Positions 1 through 8,969 are shown, counted from the first letter of the stretch. The stretch: 64,000 bases of DNA from Leptospira semungkisensis (GCF_004770055.1 NZ_RQEP01000019.1:124001-188000); one strand, 5' to 3'. The notes: a model not told the origin generated them from the letters alone. Made by a program: numbers and translations.

Positions 1-135
1 AACCTAAGTTCCTTCACTGCGGGGAAAAATTGTAATCTAGAAAAGAAAGACCAGCAAGAACTAAAAGGAAGTTTTCGGGCAGTTTCTGGAGAAGAAATGA
101 AAGATCCGGATTCGGATCTTTATCATCCATATTAG
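1..135 (+). CDS. possible C-terminal end of a gene cut by the window edge
   Basis: Frame 1 is open from the first base to a TAG at 133-135, giving 44 hydrophilic residues ending DSDLYHPY. Codon choice (gga, gaa, gat ccg gat tcg) resembles the surrounding genes. It would converge on the small minus-strand gene that ends at 157. Nothing in the tail identifies a family and the start lies outside the window. A 37-residue open frame also exists on the other strand, so coding status is uncertain. Confidence 0.4.
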   Translation, partial: NLSSFTAGKNCNLEKKDQQELKGSFRAVSGEEMKDPDSDLYHPY

Positions 136-156
136 AATATTAAGAAAAGAGTTGAA

Positions 157-372
157 TTAGGCTGCGAAGAAATCGGCCTTTTGGATCTGAGAAATTTCAA
201 TGGTTGCTTCTATTCCGAAGTCTCCGTTCTTGATGACCACGTCTCCGTCCATTCTTCTGTTTTTGTCCAGCTCGATCACGGTTCCGTCTTTGAGAGTGAG
301 AATGATATCGATCCCTCTGTAGTTGATATAACGTTCCAAGGTATCTTTAAATTGCGCCGCCCTGTCCTTCAT
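157..372 (-). CDS. small conserved-looking hypothetical protein, 71 aa
   Basis: Begins with ATG preceded by a strong GGGAGGG ribosome-binding site about 5 bases upstream, which argues that it is a real gene. The product is small and charged with no signal peptide or membrane segment. Its middle alternates hydrophobic and polar residues (IDIILTLKDGTVIEL), suggesting a short beta-rich fold. I do not recognise a family. The plus-strand frame over the same bases is a shadow with a weaker start. Confidence 0.7.
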   Translation of the reverse strand: MKDRAAQFKDTLERYINYRGIDIILTLKDGTVIELDKNRRMDGDVVIKNGDFGIEATIEISQIQKADFFAA

Positions 373-585
373 CTTTCCCTCCCGTACGGTTCAATTTACG
401 GTACAAACGTTCATTTCCTGGAGAGAGTTTTTTTAGGAAGAAAATAAAATCAACTGAGAGAAGTAAGACTTTAGTTCGAAAGAAAAGCGGAAGGTACCAC
501 ACAAAAGTTTAGTACTGATCATCCTCGTCTTGCTGATGAGTGTTCGATCATTCTTCTATTTACGTTTGCAGGAATTTCAAATTTG

Positions 586-1017
586 TTAAAGAGTTTCGGG
601 CAAAGGTTTTAAGAGTTTCTCGTACACTGGTTGAAAGGAATCCAGAGTTTCCGTAAGCTCCAAGAATCGGATCTCATAATCTATGATGAGATGGTTCACT
701 TGAAAAATCACTTCATCGAAGCGGCTCTTTACGATATCCAATCTACAATCCGGACAGAATGTTAAGAAGGATCTGGCGTTGAGGACATAGAGCTTGTCAT
801 ACGGACGAAGATGGGCTTGGATCACAGACTTTAATTCTTCTAAGATCTCTCCGGACTTCTGCTCTCCCAATAAACGAAAATACTGAGATAGATCCTGGAA
901 GTAAAAATGGGTCAGTACCATTTCTGTACTGAGCGAGTTTTTAACATCTCTTAAGAATTGGTTTGTGAATTCTTCGAATACGTCCGGAATTCTAGGCTTT
1001 TGATCCGTGTTTTCCAT
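586..1017 (-). CDS. hypothetical protein resembling a GGDEF domain without the signature, 143 aa
   Basis: A cytoplasmic protein with no signal or membrane segment. Residues about 31-115 follow the order of a GGDEF (diguanylate cyclase) domain: a hydrophobic strand, a helix ending ILEELKSVIQAHLRP, then a strand-turn-strand. Where the GGDEF signature should be there is LNARSF (79-84), so cyclase activity is not expected. It may be a degenerate regulatory or binding domain. The family assignment is inference from pattern only. ATG follows an AAGAAG site. It is divergent from fbp, with about 204 bases between them that show no clear promoter. Confidence 0.65.
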   Translation of the reverse strand: MENTDQKPRIPDVFEEFTNQFLRDVKNSLSTEMVLTHFYFQDLSQYFRLLGEQKSGEILEELKSVIQAHLRPYDKLYVLNARSFLTFCPDCRLDIVKSRFDEVIFQVNHLIIDYEIRFLELTETLDSFQPVYEKLLKPLPETL

Positions 1018-1221
1018 GTTCTTCTTAAATATCGACTTCTCCTTTTCAAAATTCCAGGCTTTTTCGGAGAATGGATTTCTTTTCCATGGAAGGAAATGCC
1101 TGGTCTTTGCTTGTTACTCCCTTATACTTGAAGAGAGTCTGGGCCAGAAATCCCGCTTGTCAGGCAGGCCAGGGGCGATTTTCTATCCGGTAAACCGAAA
1201 ACGGAACCAAGGAGAGCCATC

Positions 1222-2241
1222 GTGAGCGCGCATCCCACACAATTAGTGAGTCTTTCTCAATATCTAATCGAGGAACAACTGAAGCTTCCTCAGGCAACGG
1301 GAGATTTTACCGCGCTGATGAGCCACTTGGTGTACGCAGCCAAGATCGTTTCCAGAGAAGTACGTAAAGCAGGTCTTTTGGAGAATATATTAGGCTCCAC
1401 CGACCAAACCAATGTCCAGGGCGAAACAGTGATGAAGTTGGATGAGTATGCAGATAAGATCTTCACTCATACACTTACCCGCTGTGGTCACTTATGCGCT
1501 ATGGGTAGCGAGGAGCAAGAGGAGATTATTGCGATCCCTAACGGCTACAAAATCGGTAAATATACGATCGCGATCGATCCATTAGATGGATCTTCTAATA
1601 TTGATGCGAACGTTTCTATCGGAACTATTTTCTCCGTTCATTTAAGGACAACTCCTCAAGGAACTCCAGGAACCAAAGAGGATCTCTTACAAAAAGGTTC
1701 CAAGCAAAGAGCGGCAGGATATATCGTATACGGTTCTTCTACCATGCTTGTGCTTTGCGTAGGAAAGGGAGTCTCCGGTTTTACTTTGGATCCATCTTGT
1801 GGAGAATTTATTCTTTCTCACCCGGAGATGAAAATGCCTGAGTCTGGTGGAATCTACTCCATCAATGAAGGAAACTATGACTATTGGTCGGATGAAGTGA
1901 AGAATTATATTAAGAATATCAAGTCGATCGAAGGCGGAAGAAAGCCTCAGTCTCTTAGATACATCGGTTCTCTCGTAGCGGACTTCCACAGAAACCTATT
2001 AAAGGGAGGAATCTTCCTTTATCCGAATGATACCAAGTCTTCCAAGTATCCTAAAGGAAAGCTTAGACTTTTATACGAAGTAGCTCCGATGGCGCTCATC
2101 GCAGAACAAGCAGGGGGAATGGCAGTCACTGTAGAAGGGAAAAGAATCCTAGACATGCAGCCGGAAGAATTGCATGAAAGAACGACTTTCGTAGTAGGTT
2201 CTAAAAAAGAAGTGGAGCATTTCCTTACCTTCGTTAAATAA
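1222..2241 (+). CDS. fbp: fructose-1,6-bisphosphatase, class I
   Basis: Hydrolyses fructose 1,6-bisphosphate to fructose 6-phosphate, the committed step of gluconeogenesis, in the cytoplasm. At 339 aa it has the usual class I length. Visible motifs are the acidic metal-binding stretch GSEEQEE (95-101), the catalytic DPLDGSS (119-125), the sugar-phosphate region RYIGSLVADFHRNLL (246-260) and EVAPMALIAEQAGG (286-299). The start is GTG, supported by GGAGAG about 6 bases upstream. The gene stands alone and ends at a hairpin terminator. Leptospires live on fatty acids and need gluconeogenesis, which fits. Confidence 0.97.
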   Translation: MSAHPTQLVSLSQYLIEEQLKLPQATGDFTALMSHLVYAAKIVSREVRKAGLLENILGSTDQTNVQGETVMKLDEYADKIFTHTLTRCGHLCAMGSEEQEEIIAIPNGYKIGKYTIAIDPLDGSSNIDANVSIGTIFSVHLRTTPQGTPGTKEDLLQKGSKQRAAGYIVYGSSTMLVLCVGKGVSGFTLDPSCGEFILSHPEMKMPESGGIYSINEGNYDYWSDEVKNYIKNIKSIEGGRKPQSLRYIGSLVADFHRNLLKGGIFLYPNDTKSSKYPKGKLRLLYEVAPMALIAEQAGGMAVTVEGKRILDMQPEELHERTTFVVGSKKEVEHFLTFVK

Positions 2242-2255
2242 TTTCCTACCTTCAC

Positions 2256-2305
2256 TTGGGTCTTCCGATCAAAGGAAGGCCCAAATTACCCCTTCTTTTC
2301 TTTTA
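2256..2305 (+). terminator. hairpin terminator after fbp
   Basis: An 11-bp stem, TTGGGTCTTCC paired with GGAAGGCCCAA (one G-U pair), encloses a 7-base loop at 2256-2284. A pyrimidine-rich run rich in T follows. It begins 14 bases after the fbp stop and separates it from the convergent galE gene. Confidence 0.7.
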
Positions 2306-2452
2306 CTTTTCTAAAACAGACAAAAAAGAAATTCCTTTTGGTGATTCGACTGAGAATCTACTTTTATTCTCTTCCTTTTTGAAACTCAAAATATCGTCGC
2401 AAAATAAAAGTGAGATTTAAGATCCACTGCCCAGTTATATTCAAAAAATATA

Positions 2453-3421
2453 TTAAGCCTGAGACTTATGGAATTCCCAAGCGCTGGAAACGATTGTCTC
2501 AATATTTGCAAATTGGGGATCCCATCCGAGGACCTTCTTTGCCTTAGTATTGTCTGCAATCAAAATGGCTGGATCCCCTTCTCTTCTTGGGCCGATCTTG
2601 TATTCTAACTTCTTGCCTGATATCTTTTCCACGGTTTGGATGATTTCTAAAACGCTGAAGCCAGTGCCAATTCCGAGATTAAAAAAGTCGGAAGAGCCGC
2701 CATTTTGCAAATATTTCAAACCCAAATAATGAGCCTGGGCCAAGTCCATTACATGAATATAATCTCTAACCGCTGTCCCGTCTTTGGTATCGTAATCCTT
2801 CCCATTTACGACTAATTGATTTCTTTTACCCAATGCATTTTCAATCACAATCGGAAGAAGATGGGTTTCGGGATCATGCTCTTCTCCTATATCCAGATCG
2901 GAACCCGATGCATTGAAATAACGAAGTGCAACATACTTTAGGTCGTAGGCCTTGGAATAATCCTCCAATACCTTTTCAATCATCAGCTTGGACCAGCCAT
3001 ACGGATTGATAGGGCTCTGAGGATTTGTTTCCACAATAGGGACTTGAGTGACGGCTCCATAGGTCGCGCAAGTTGAAGAAAAAATGAAATTCTTCACTTG
3101 GTGGCGAAGCATTGTCTCTAGAAGATTAATGGTCCCGACAAGATTGTTAATATAATATTTTTGAGGATCAAGAACGGATTCACCAACGTAGGCAAATGCA
3201 GCGAAATGGATCACTGCCTCTATTTCATTTTCTTGAAATAGTTTTTCGAGGTCTTCTTTATGTAAAAGATCTCCCTGGATGAAGGTCCCCCATTTTACCG
3301 ACTTCATATGCCCGTTAGATAAATTATCGAAAACGATGGTATCCACACCTTGCTTGTGTAGATATTTATTCATGTGAGAGCCGATGTATCCGGCTCCTCC
3401 GGTAACTAGGATTTTCTTCAT
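2453..3421 (-). CDS. galE: UDP-glucose 4-epimerase
   Basis: Short-chain dehydrogenase-fold enzyme interconverting UDP-glucose and UDP-galactose with bound NAD, supplying galactose for surface glycans. The N-terminus has the Rossmann motif GGAGYIG (8-14). The catalytic triad is visible as SST (115-117) and Y141-xxx-K145 in YGWSK. The 322-aa length is close to the family norm. ATG is preceded by AAAGG. The gene is monocistronic between a convergent fbp and a divergent DUF2892 gene. Other NDP-sugar epimerases share these motifs, so the exact substrate is not proven. Confidence 0.93.
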   Translation of the reverse strand: MKKILVTGGAGYIGSHMNKYLHKQGVDTIVFDNLSNGHMKSVKWGTFIQGDLLHKEDLEKLFQENEIEAVIHFAAFAYVGESVLDPQKYYINNLVGTINLLETMLRHQVKNFIFSSTCATYGAVTQVPIVETNPQSPINPYGWSKLMIEKVLEDYSKAYDLKYVALRYFNASGSDLDIGEEHDPETHLLPIVIENALGKRNQLVVNGKDYDTKDGTAVRDYIHVMDLAQAHYLGLKYLQNGGSSDFFNLGIGTGFSVLEIIQTVEKISGKKLEYKIGPRREGDPAILIADNTKAKKVLGWDPQFANIETIVSSAWEFHKSQA

Positions 3422-3603
3422 AGGGATTTTTACCTTTTTCTATCCGTACATGAAATTGTAAAAAGGAATTTCATGGTTCTAAATGCAGTTCCGCCAAAGA
3501 TTAGAATCCTTTGATAAAAGTCATCGTCTGCGCTTTGTTTAGAGACCTATTGCGGATTGACCGTTTCATTTTTATCATCGATCCTAAATATAGGAGAAGA
3601 ACG

Positions 3604-3813
3604 ATGAAATTCATTAATTCAGGCTTTTTTGATCGTGCCTTTAGAGTCTTATTGGGAACAGGCTTGATTGCCTGGGCCTTCTTTACCAACGAATGGTACA
3701 AGATACCTCTCTTTGCGATCGGTTGCATTCCTTTGGTTACTGGTATAATCGGTTGGTGCCCGATCTATTCAGTATTAGGCATCAACACTCGCTTTCACGC
3801 GCACAAGAAGTGA
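3604..3813 (+). CDS. DUF2892 (YgaP-like) inner-membrane protein, 69 aa
   Basis: A small protein with two hydrophobic helices (about 13-28 and 33-51), the N-terminal SGFFDRAFRVLLG pattern and the GWCPIYSVLGI ending typical of DUF2892. The function of the family is unknown, although some members are fused to rhodanese domains. The chosen ATG at 3604 has AGGAGAAG 6 bases upstream. A longer in-frame start at 3511 has no ribosome-binding site and adds a sequence unlike the family. It ends beside a two-way terminator. Confidence 0.88.
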   Translation: MKFINSGFFDRAFRVLLGTGLIAWAFFTNEWYKIPLFAIGCIPLVTGIIGWCPIYSVLGINTRFHAHKK

Positions 3814-3819
3814 GAATTC

Positions 3820-3856
3820 AATTTTACTGGGGATGAAGACAATCCCTGGTAAAATT
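3820..3856. terminator. bidirectional hairpin terminator
   Basis: A 14-bp stem (3820-3833 with 3843-3856, two G-U pairs) with a 9-base loop fills the 43-base gap between two convergent genes. The arms begin and end in AATTTT/AAAATT, so the transcript from either strand ends in a U-rich arm. Confidence 0.7.
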
Positions 3857-4402
3857 TCAGAAATTTTTCTTTCTACTTAAGGATTCCTTTAAGCTAAGAA
3901 AATCGGATAAAACAAAAATAATCGTGATAAAGGAAACAATCGCTTCCAAGATCACTAAAATCTCGGATTCAGTCGTCTCAGGAATAATCTTAATGATCCC
4001 TATATTCGTGAAGATCATTAAACTAAAATAGAAGAACTTAAAAGAAAGCGCTGTATTCGCAGCCTCGATCGGCAATCCGGAGAAAGACTTAGGATCGATC
4101 CGAAAGAGACAGAAATAGTCTATTCCAAAAGACAAAATGATCATGCTGATGTTTACAGCAATGAACACCAAAAATTCATAATATCTAACTTCCAGCTCAG
4201 AGAACTCGGAGATCTTCTTGAAACCTTTGATAAAGAAATACACCGATTTTACGCCCGCGAGAAAAATGATGAGATACGTGATATTTAACCCTGAAAATTC
4301 GATCTCGTCCAAGTAGATAACGAATAGTCCGAAGGAAATCAACACGCTGTATTCGAGTAAGCTTTTAATAATATTCTTAAGAATGAATCTGTCTATCGTC
4401 AT
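3857..4402 (-). CDS. potassium-channel-like membrane protein with an atypical selectivity filter, 181 aa
   Basis: Three hydrophobic helices (about 16-36, 40-60, 75-98) are followed by a re-entrant-like segment and a final helix (about 120-169). The last part matches the layout of two-TM potassium channels: a pore helix (FFYFSLMIFT), a filter position, then P and a helix with ILEAI. The filter reads TNIGIIKIIP (132-141) where channels have T-x-GYGD-x-P, so GYG is lost. It lies 15 bases downstream of the MgtA-type ATPase on the same strand, with GGAAGG before its ATG, and is probably co-transcribed. The channel likeness is my pattern reading. Ion conduction is not established. Confidence 0.7.
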   Translation of the reverse strand: MTIDRFILKNIIKSLLEYSVLISFGLFVIYLDEIEFSGLNITYLIIFLAGVKSVYFFIKGFKKISEFSELEVRYYEFLVFIAVNISMIILSFGIDYFCLFRIDPKSFSGLPIEAANTALSFKFFYFSLMIFTNIGIIKIIPETTESEILVILEAIVSFITIIFVLSDFLSLKESLSRKKNF

Positions 4403-4417
4403 TCCAATCCTTCCGAC

Positions 4418-6946
4418 CTAGATCTTGACTCTTTTATAAAAGAAATGTTTGGCTACTTCCGCCATGGTCACATAAAGTAATATGATCCCAAACAGGATTC
4501 CCAAGAACTCTAACGGCAATGGTGCTAACTCAAACACCTCCGCAATTGGAGTATAAGGAAGAAGGATGGTGGCAAAGATCACGAGCAAAGTCACAATGAA
4601 CAATGGTCTTCCTGGTTTACTTCGAAAGAATAGATTTCTAGTCCGTATCACAAGCACGATGAGAGAAGCCGAAACAACGGATTCTATAAACCAACCACTC
4701 CTGAATTGCTCAGGGTCCACATGCAAGACCCACTGTAAAACTCCGAAGGTTAAATAATCGAAGAAGGAACTGACTAATCCGAATACGAGCATGAATTTTC
4801 GAATCACAGAAATATCCCAGCGTTTGGGAGAAGAGATCATTTCTGTATCTACTTGATCCGTTGCAATCGTCATCTCCGGAAAATCGGTCAAAAAATTTGT
4901 AAGCAAGATCTGTTTCGGAAGTAAAGGTAAGAAAGGAAGAAACAAGGATGCTCCCGCCATACTAAACATATTTCCGAAATTGGCGCTGGTTGCCATGAAG
5001 ACGTATTTTAAGGTATTTGCAAATGTAACTCTCCCTTGCTTGACCCCTTCTACTAATACTTCTAGATCTTTTTCTAATAGAACTATATCTGCTGCATTCT
5101 TGGCAACGTCTACCGCTGTCTCGACTGAGATTCCCACATCTGCGGAATGAAGAGCTGATACATCGTTGATCCCATCTCCGATATAACCTACAACGTTTCC
5201 GGCTTTCTTGAGAGCGATAATGATCCTTTCTTTGCAATTTGGTTCTATCTCAGCAAATATATTCACATCGCCTACTAAATGGATCAAAGCCTCATCGCTA
5301 ACACGATTCAACTCTTCTCCATACAAGGCTTTGGGCTGATCGAGTCCTATTTGCGAACAAAGGGATCGAGCCACATGTCGGTTATCACCCGTAATTACCT
5401 TTAAAGAAACTCCCAGATTACGTAAAGAAGCGATGGTCTCATGCACTTTTGGTTTAGGTGGATCATGAAAAACTAATAAACCTAAAAACACCATTCCTTC
5501 TTCATCGGATTTAGATACCCGGGAGGAACTTCCTATTTGCTTGCTTGCAATTCCCAAGATCCGAAATCCTTGTGCACTCAGATCCTCGTATAACTTTTGT
5601 ATTTTCTCCCGAACTGCTTCCAAGGAAACTTGAGCACTCTGGCCTTCCCTTACGAACTTGCAAACATCCAGAATATTCGTAAGAGCACCCTTAGTGACCA
5701 AAAGATGAGATCCTTTGTGAGACACTAGGATACTTAATCTTTTTCGAATAAAATCATAAGGGATTTCATCCGTCTTGGTATAATCGGATAGATCATAATT
5801 TAGATCCTTACGGATCGCCTCATCAATCGAATTGATAAAACCAGTCTCGAAGGATGCATTAATGAATGCGTGAAGAGAAACTTCCTCACTTTTGTCTCCA
5901 TTCGAGTTTAGAGAAGAATGGAATTGCACGGTTCCTTCCGTAAGAGTTCCGGTCTTATCAGAACAGATCACATTCATATTTCCGAAATTCTCGATCGCGG
6001 ACAGACGCTTTACGATTACCTTATTCTCCGCCATTTTCTTGGCACCATGAGAAAGATTGATGCTAATGATTGCAGGTAAGAGTTGAGGAGTTAAACCTAC
6101 GGAAAGCGCGAGAGAAAAGAGAAACGCATCCAGAACAGGACGCTCTAAAAACACGTTAATCACAAAAATACCAAGCACTAAAAGCAAAGTAATATGAAGA
6201 AGAAAGTATCCGAACTTCTTTACTCCTACTTCGAATTCGTTTTCGGGAGGTCGCAATTTCAATCTTTCGGAGATACTTCCGAATTCTGTATCCTTGCCTG
6301 TCTTTACGACTAAGGCCTTTGCCTGGCCGCTAATGATATGAGTTCCCATCCAAAGAGAATTGATCCTCTTTGCCAAAGGAGTCTCTGGAGGAAGTTCATT
6401 TACCGACTTTTCTACAGGAAAGGTCTCTCCAGTGAGAGTCGCCTCATTCACGAACAGATCCTTGGATTCCAGAAGAATGCTGTCTGCAGGAATGATATTC
6501 CCCGCACTTAAATTTAAAATATCGCCGGGAACTATATTATCTAAAGGTAATTCAGTCGCAGAGCCCTCTCTGAAAACGGATACCGTGATTTGCACCATTG
6601 CGAGAAGTTTTTCGACCGCATTCATGGCGCCGTATTCCTGCCAAAAACCCAAGAGTCCGCTCGCCAAAACGATTCCTAAAATGATGATCGCATCTGCTGC
6701 GTCCTGAACGATAACGGAGAGCCCCGCTGCCATAAAAAGAAGAAGAATGATCGGGCTCTTGAATTGATTCAGCAAAAGGCCGAGAGCGGAAGTTTTTTCC
6801 TTAGCAGTCAATCGATTCTCTCCAAATCTACTTAGGCGCTCTTTGGCCTCAGCATTGGACAAACCTTTCAGAGAGGAATCTAGTTCCTTTAGACAGTTTT
6901 CAGGAGATAGGGACCAAAATGAGGAGAGAGAATTCGTTTCATTCAT
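4418..6946 (-). CDS. mgtA: MgtA/MgtB-type P-type ATPase (probable Mg2+ importer)
   Basis: An 842-aa P-type ATPase. Visible parts are an N-terminal cation-ATPase domain (about 10-75), a paired TM hairpin (about 64-102), the actuator TLTGE (170-174), a TM region with GLTPQLLP (284-291) as in P3B magnesium ATPases, the phosphorylated DKTGT (D330), hinge motif GDGINDVSAL, and six C-terminal helices. GLTPxxLP and the C-terminus favour Mg2+ over Ca2+ transport. It heads a two-gene unit with the channel-like gene. I see no M-box-like leader in the 198-base upstream gap. A second Mg2+ transporter, MgtE, is about 8 kb away. Confidence 0.88.
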   Translation of the reverse strand: MNETNSLSSFWSLSPENCLKELDSSLKGLSNAEAKERLSRFGENRLTAKEKTSALGLLLNQFKSPIILLLFMAAGLSVIVQDAADAIIILGIVLASGLLGFWQEYGAMNAVEKLLAMVQITVSVFREGSATELPLDNIVPGDILNLSAGNIIPADSILLESKDLFVNEATLTGETFPVEKSVNELPPETPLAKRINSLWMGTHIISGQAKALVVKTGKDTEFGSISERLKLRPPENEFEVGVKKFGYFLLHITLLLVLGIFVINVFLERPVLDAFLFSLALSVGLTPQLLPAIISINLSHGAKKMAENKVIVKRLSAIENFGNMNVICSDKTGTLTEGTVQFHSSLNSNGDKSEEVSLHAFINASFETGFINSIDEAIRKDLNYDLSDYTKTDEIPYDFIRKRLSILVSHKGSHLLVTKGALTNILDVCKFVREGQSAQVSLEAVREKIQKLYEDLSAQGFRILGIASKQIGSSSRVSKSDEEGMVFLGLLVFHDPPKPKVHETIASLRNLGVSLKVITGDNRHVARSLCSQIGLDQPKALYGEELNRVSDEALIHLVGDVNIFAEIEPNCKERIIIALKKAGNVVGYIGDGINDVSALHSADVGISVETAVDVAKNAADIVLLEKDLEVLVEGVKQGRVTFANTLKYVFMATSANFGNMFSMAGASLFLPFLPLLPKQILLTNFLTDFPEMTIATDQVDTEMISSPKRWDISVIRKFMLVFGLVSSFFDYLTFGVLQWVLHVDPEQFRSGWFIESVVSASLIVLVIRTRNLFFRSKPGRPLFIVTLLVIFATILLPYTPIAEVFELAPLPLEFLGILFGIILLYVTMAEVAKHFFYKRVKI

Positions 6947-7102
6947 AATGTTTCAGAAAAATTCACAAAAAGATTGGAGATATAAAAGCTTGTACGATCT
7001 CTACTCGATCGATTTCAGAAAAGCGAAAAAAGGACTCGAACGGAAAAAGCAAAGATGATTGTTATCAGTCAAATTGCTTATTGAGGTGGAAGAGGAGCAA
7101 AA

Positions 7103-7137
7103 ACTCTATCGTTCAATCGACTGCTGAACGATAGAGT
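7103..7137 (-). terminator. hairpin terminator after the dihaem cytochrome gene
   Basis: A perfect stem of 12 bp or more (CTCTATCGTTCA with TGAACGATAGAG, 7104-7115 and 7125-7136) with a 9-base loop. On the minus strand it is followed by TTTTTGC. It starts 8 bases beyond the stop of the cytochrome gene. Confidence 0.8.
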
Positions 7138-7144
7138 CAAAGTT

Positions 7145-8095
7145 TTAGATCTTATTGAAGATAGGACGGACCGTTTGCAAGTAAGCAAAGATCGCCGCCA
7201 AATCGTCCTTAGTCATTCCTGCATACATAGTCCAAGGCATGATGGTTTGAGTTTCACCCTCTTTTACTGGATGAGGTTGGTAACGAGGTGGCTCCATACT
7301 CTTGAATCGTTCCACAAATCTTTCCTCAGACCAATGCCCGATACCGGTTTCTTTATCCGGGGTAATATTCGCAGAAACGGTCTTAGTTCCGTTCGGCAAG
7401 GGAAATTCGAAACCTCCAGCTAGTTCCATACCTGCAACCGGCTGGCCTTTTTCTTTCTTCGTGTGGCACTCGGAACAAGCAGCTGCATTGAATAAATACT
7501 TACCGTAAGCGATCCTATCCTCACGTTTAGGTGACTCTCCATATTCTGCAGGCTCGGGAATGGTTCTTAAAATTAGAATAAAAGGAAAGTCTGGTTTGGA
7601 AGCACCGTTTGCTTTTTGGATAGGTTGAAGTGTTCTTAAGTAGGAAATGATAGAAAGCAAATCTTCCTTTGCCATCTTACCGTAAAGAGGATGTGGCATG
7701 ACTGGAAAAAGAGGACGGCCATCCTTACTAATACCACTCGCGATTGCACGAAGCACTTCTCCATCCGTCCAAGTTCCAAGCGAAGCAGGAGTAATGTTCG
7801 GAGCTACAAACGAGCCTGGAAAACCGATCTTTTGGTCAAAGATCTCCCCGCCTTCTCCGATGGATTCAGGAAGCAATGGTCCTGAAAATTTCTGCCAATC
7901 TCTTGTGGAATGGCAATCGATACAGGCGGAAACATGATTTGCAAGATATCTTCCTCTTTCAATATTCCCTCGATCTTGTTTTGCCTGAATCTCTTCTGGC
8001 GGTCTCATTTTTGGAAAAGCAACGTATAAGGACCCAATCGCTAAAATTGGTATGAGCAAGAAGATTGCTCCAATGATCTTTTGAATTCTTTTCAT
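7145..8095 (-). CDS. dihaem cytochrome c, membrane-anchored or periplasmic
   Basis: Residues 8-27 form an uncleaved-looking signal anchor. Two cytochrome c domains follow, each with one haem c site: CIDCH (58-62) and CSECH (207-211). Candidate Met ligands lie in RPLFPVMPHP (about 127-136) and in the late TIMPWTMY. This arrangement resembles the cytochrome subunits of membrane alcohol/aldehyde dehydrogenases, but no dehydrogenase gene is adjacent. It is therefore an electron carrier with an unknown donor. ATG follows AGAGGAAC, and the gene stands alone with its own terminator. Confidence 0.88.
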   Translation of the reverse strand: MKRIQKIIGAIFLLIPILAIGSLYVAFPKMRPPEEIQAKQDRGNIERGRYLANHVSACIDCHSTRDWQKFSGPLLPESIGEGGEIFDQKIGFPGSFVAPNITPASLGTWTDGEVLRAIASGISKDGRPLFPVMPHPLYGKMAKEDLLSIISYLRTLQPIQKANGASKPDFPFILILRTIPEPAEYGESPKREDRIAYGKYLFNAAACSECHTKKEKGQPVAGMELAGGFEFPLPNGTKTVSANITPDKETGIGHWSEERFVERFKSMEPPRYQPHPVKEGETQTIMPWTMYAGMTKDDLAAIFAYLQTVRPIFNKI

Positions 8096-8192
8096 TCAGT
8101 TCCTCTGGATATAACCAGGGACTTTTTAGAGATTGAATGGTAAGAAGCTATAACTTTTTGACAATACTCTTCGATTTTTGCATTCAATACTA

Positions 8193-8750
8193 TTAAAGTT
8201 CAGCACATTTCCGGATCGCCTGGGTTTGGATCTTGCATTTTATCGAATGGACATCTTCTAAAAATGTTTCTGTAACCACTTTATAGGCCAATTCGCCTGA
8301 GCTCTCAATCCCGCCTAAAACATAGTCCCCTACTTTTAACTTTTCGATAAGAATATAGCCTTCTTTTGTCTTAATGAAAGTCTCCTGAGAGAAACAAAGT
8401 CCATCTTTCTGGACCTCAGATTGAGTAACGGAAGGATAAAATTTCACATAAGAAGCAAGGATCTTACTCTTTGAAAGAAATCTAAGCAGAGGACTTTGCA
8501 TCTTCCCCACAAACTCAATATCAATGAAAGAAGAATCGAGTTCGGAAAATACGAGAGATAATTTATAAAAGGAAGAAATTCTGCCGACAGAAACTCGTTC
8601 CGGGATTTCTGCTCCGAATAAGGAAAACCCGTAAAAACTAAGCGAAAGCAAGGAAAGCCCTTTTAGAAATATAAAATAGGAAGAAAAGAGAGACGAATAG
8701 TCTTCTGTCTTCACTATAAATTTTGCTAATGTAAGCTTAAAGAGTTCCAT
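8193..8750 (-). CDS. secreted protein ending in a truncated Hint (intein/Hedgehog-like) domain
   Basis: The 185-aa product has a hydrophobic stretch (about 28-46) ending FSLFGA that looks like a signal peptide, although about 27 residues precede it. From C118 the sequence matches the first half of a pretoxin-type Hint domain: CFSQETFIKTKEGY, IEKLKVGDYVL, then GELAYKVVTETF. It stops where the TxxHPF histidine block should follow, so splicing or cleavage chemistry is incomplete. The only ATG has no good ribosome-binding site. It may be a decayed remnant of a polymorphic-toxin-type protein. Confidence 0.6.
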   Translation of the reverse strand: MELFKLTLAKFIVKTEDYSSLFSSYFIFLKGLSLLSLSFYGFSLFGAEIPERVSVGRISSFYKLSLVFSELDSSFIDIEFVGKMQSPLLRFLSKSKILASYVKFYPSVTQSEVQKDGLCFSQETFIKTKEGYILIEKLKVGDYVLGGIESSGELAYKVVTETFLEDVHSIKCKIQTQAIRKCAEL

Positions 8751-8954
8751 CCGATTCAGAAGTTTATATTTCCATAAAATAGAAATTTTTAACGGATAAC
8801 ACCCATCCGAAAAAAATTGAAAATCCCAATAGGCAAAGAAAATCTAAGGTTCAAAAACCTAGGAATCTTACCGAAATTATCCGTAAAACACCTAAAATTA
8901 CTTCTTGAACCCAAAATTGACTATGGTATTGTGGAACCAATCAAACCAACAAAA

Positions 8955-8969
8955 TGCAAGTTTGCAAGT
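8955..8969. promoter_or_regulatory. tandem TGCAAGT repeat upstream of the HTH gene
   Basis: Two copies of TGCAAGT (8955-8961 and 8963-8969) separated by one base, 44 bases before the HTH gene start. They lie on one DNA face in a region where a promoter could sit. This could be an autoregulatory operator, but there is no direct evidence. Confidence 0.3.

Noticed and set aside
181..447. Open frame of 88 aa on the plus strand
   Set aside because: It is the shadow of the better-supported small minus-strand gene at 157-372, which has a strong ribosome-binding site.
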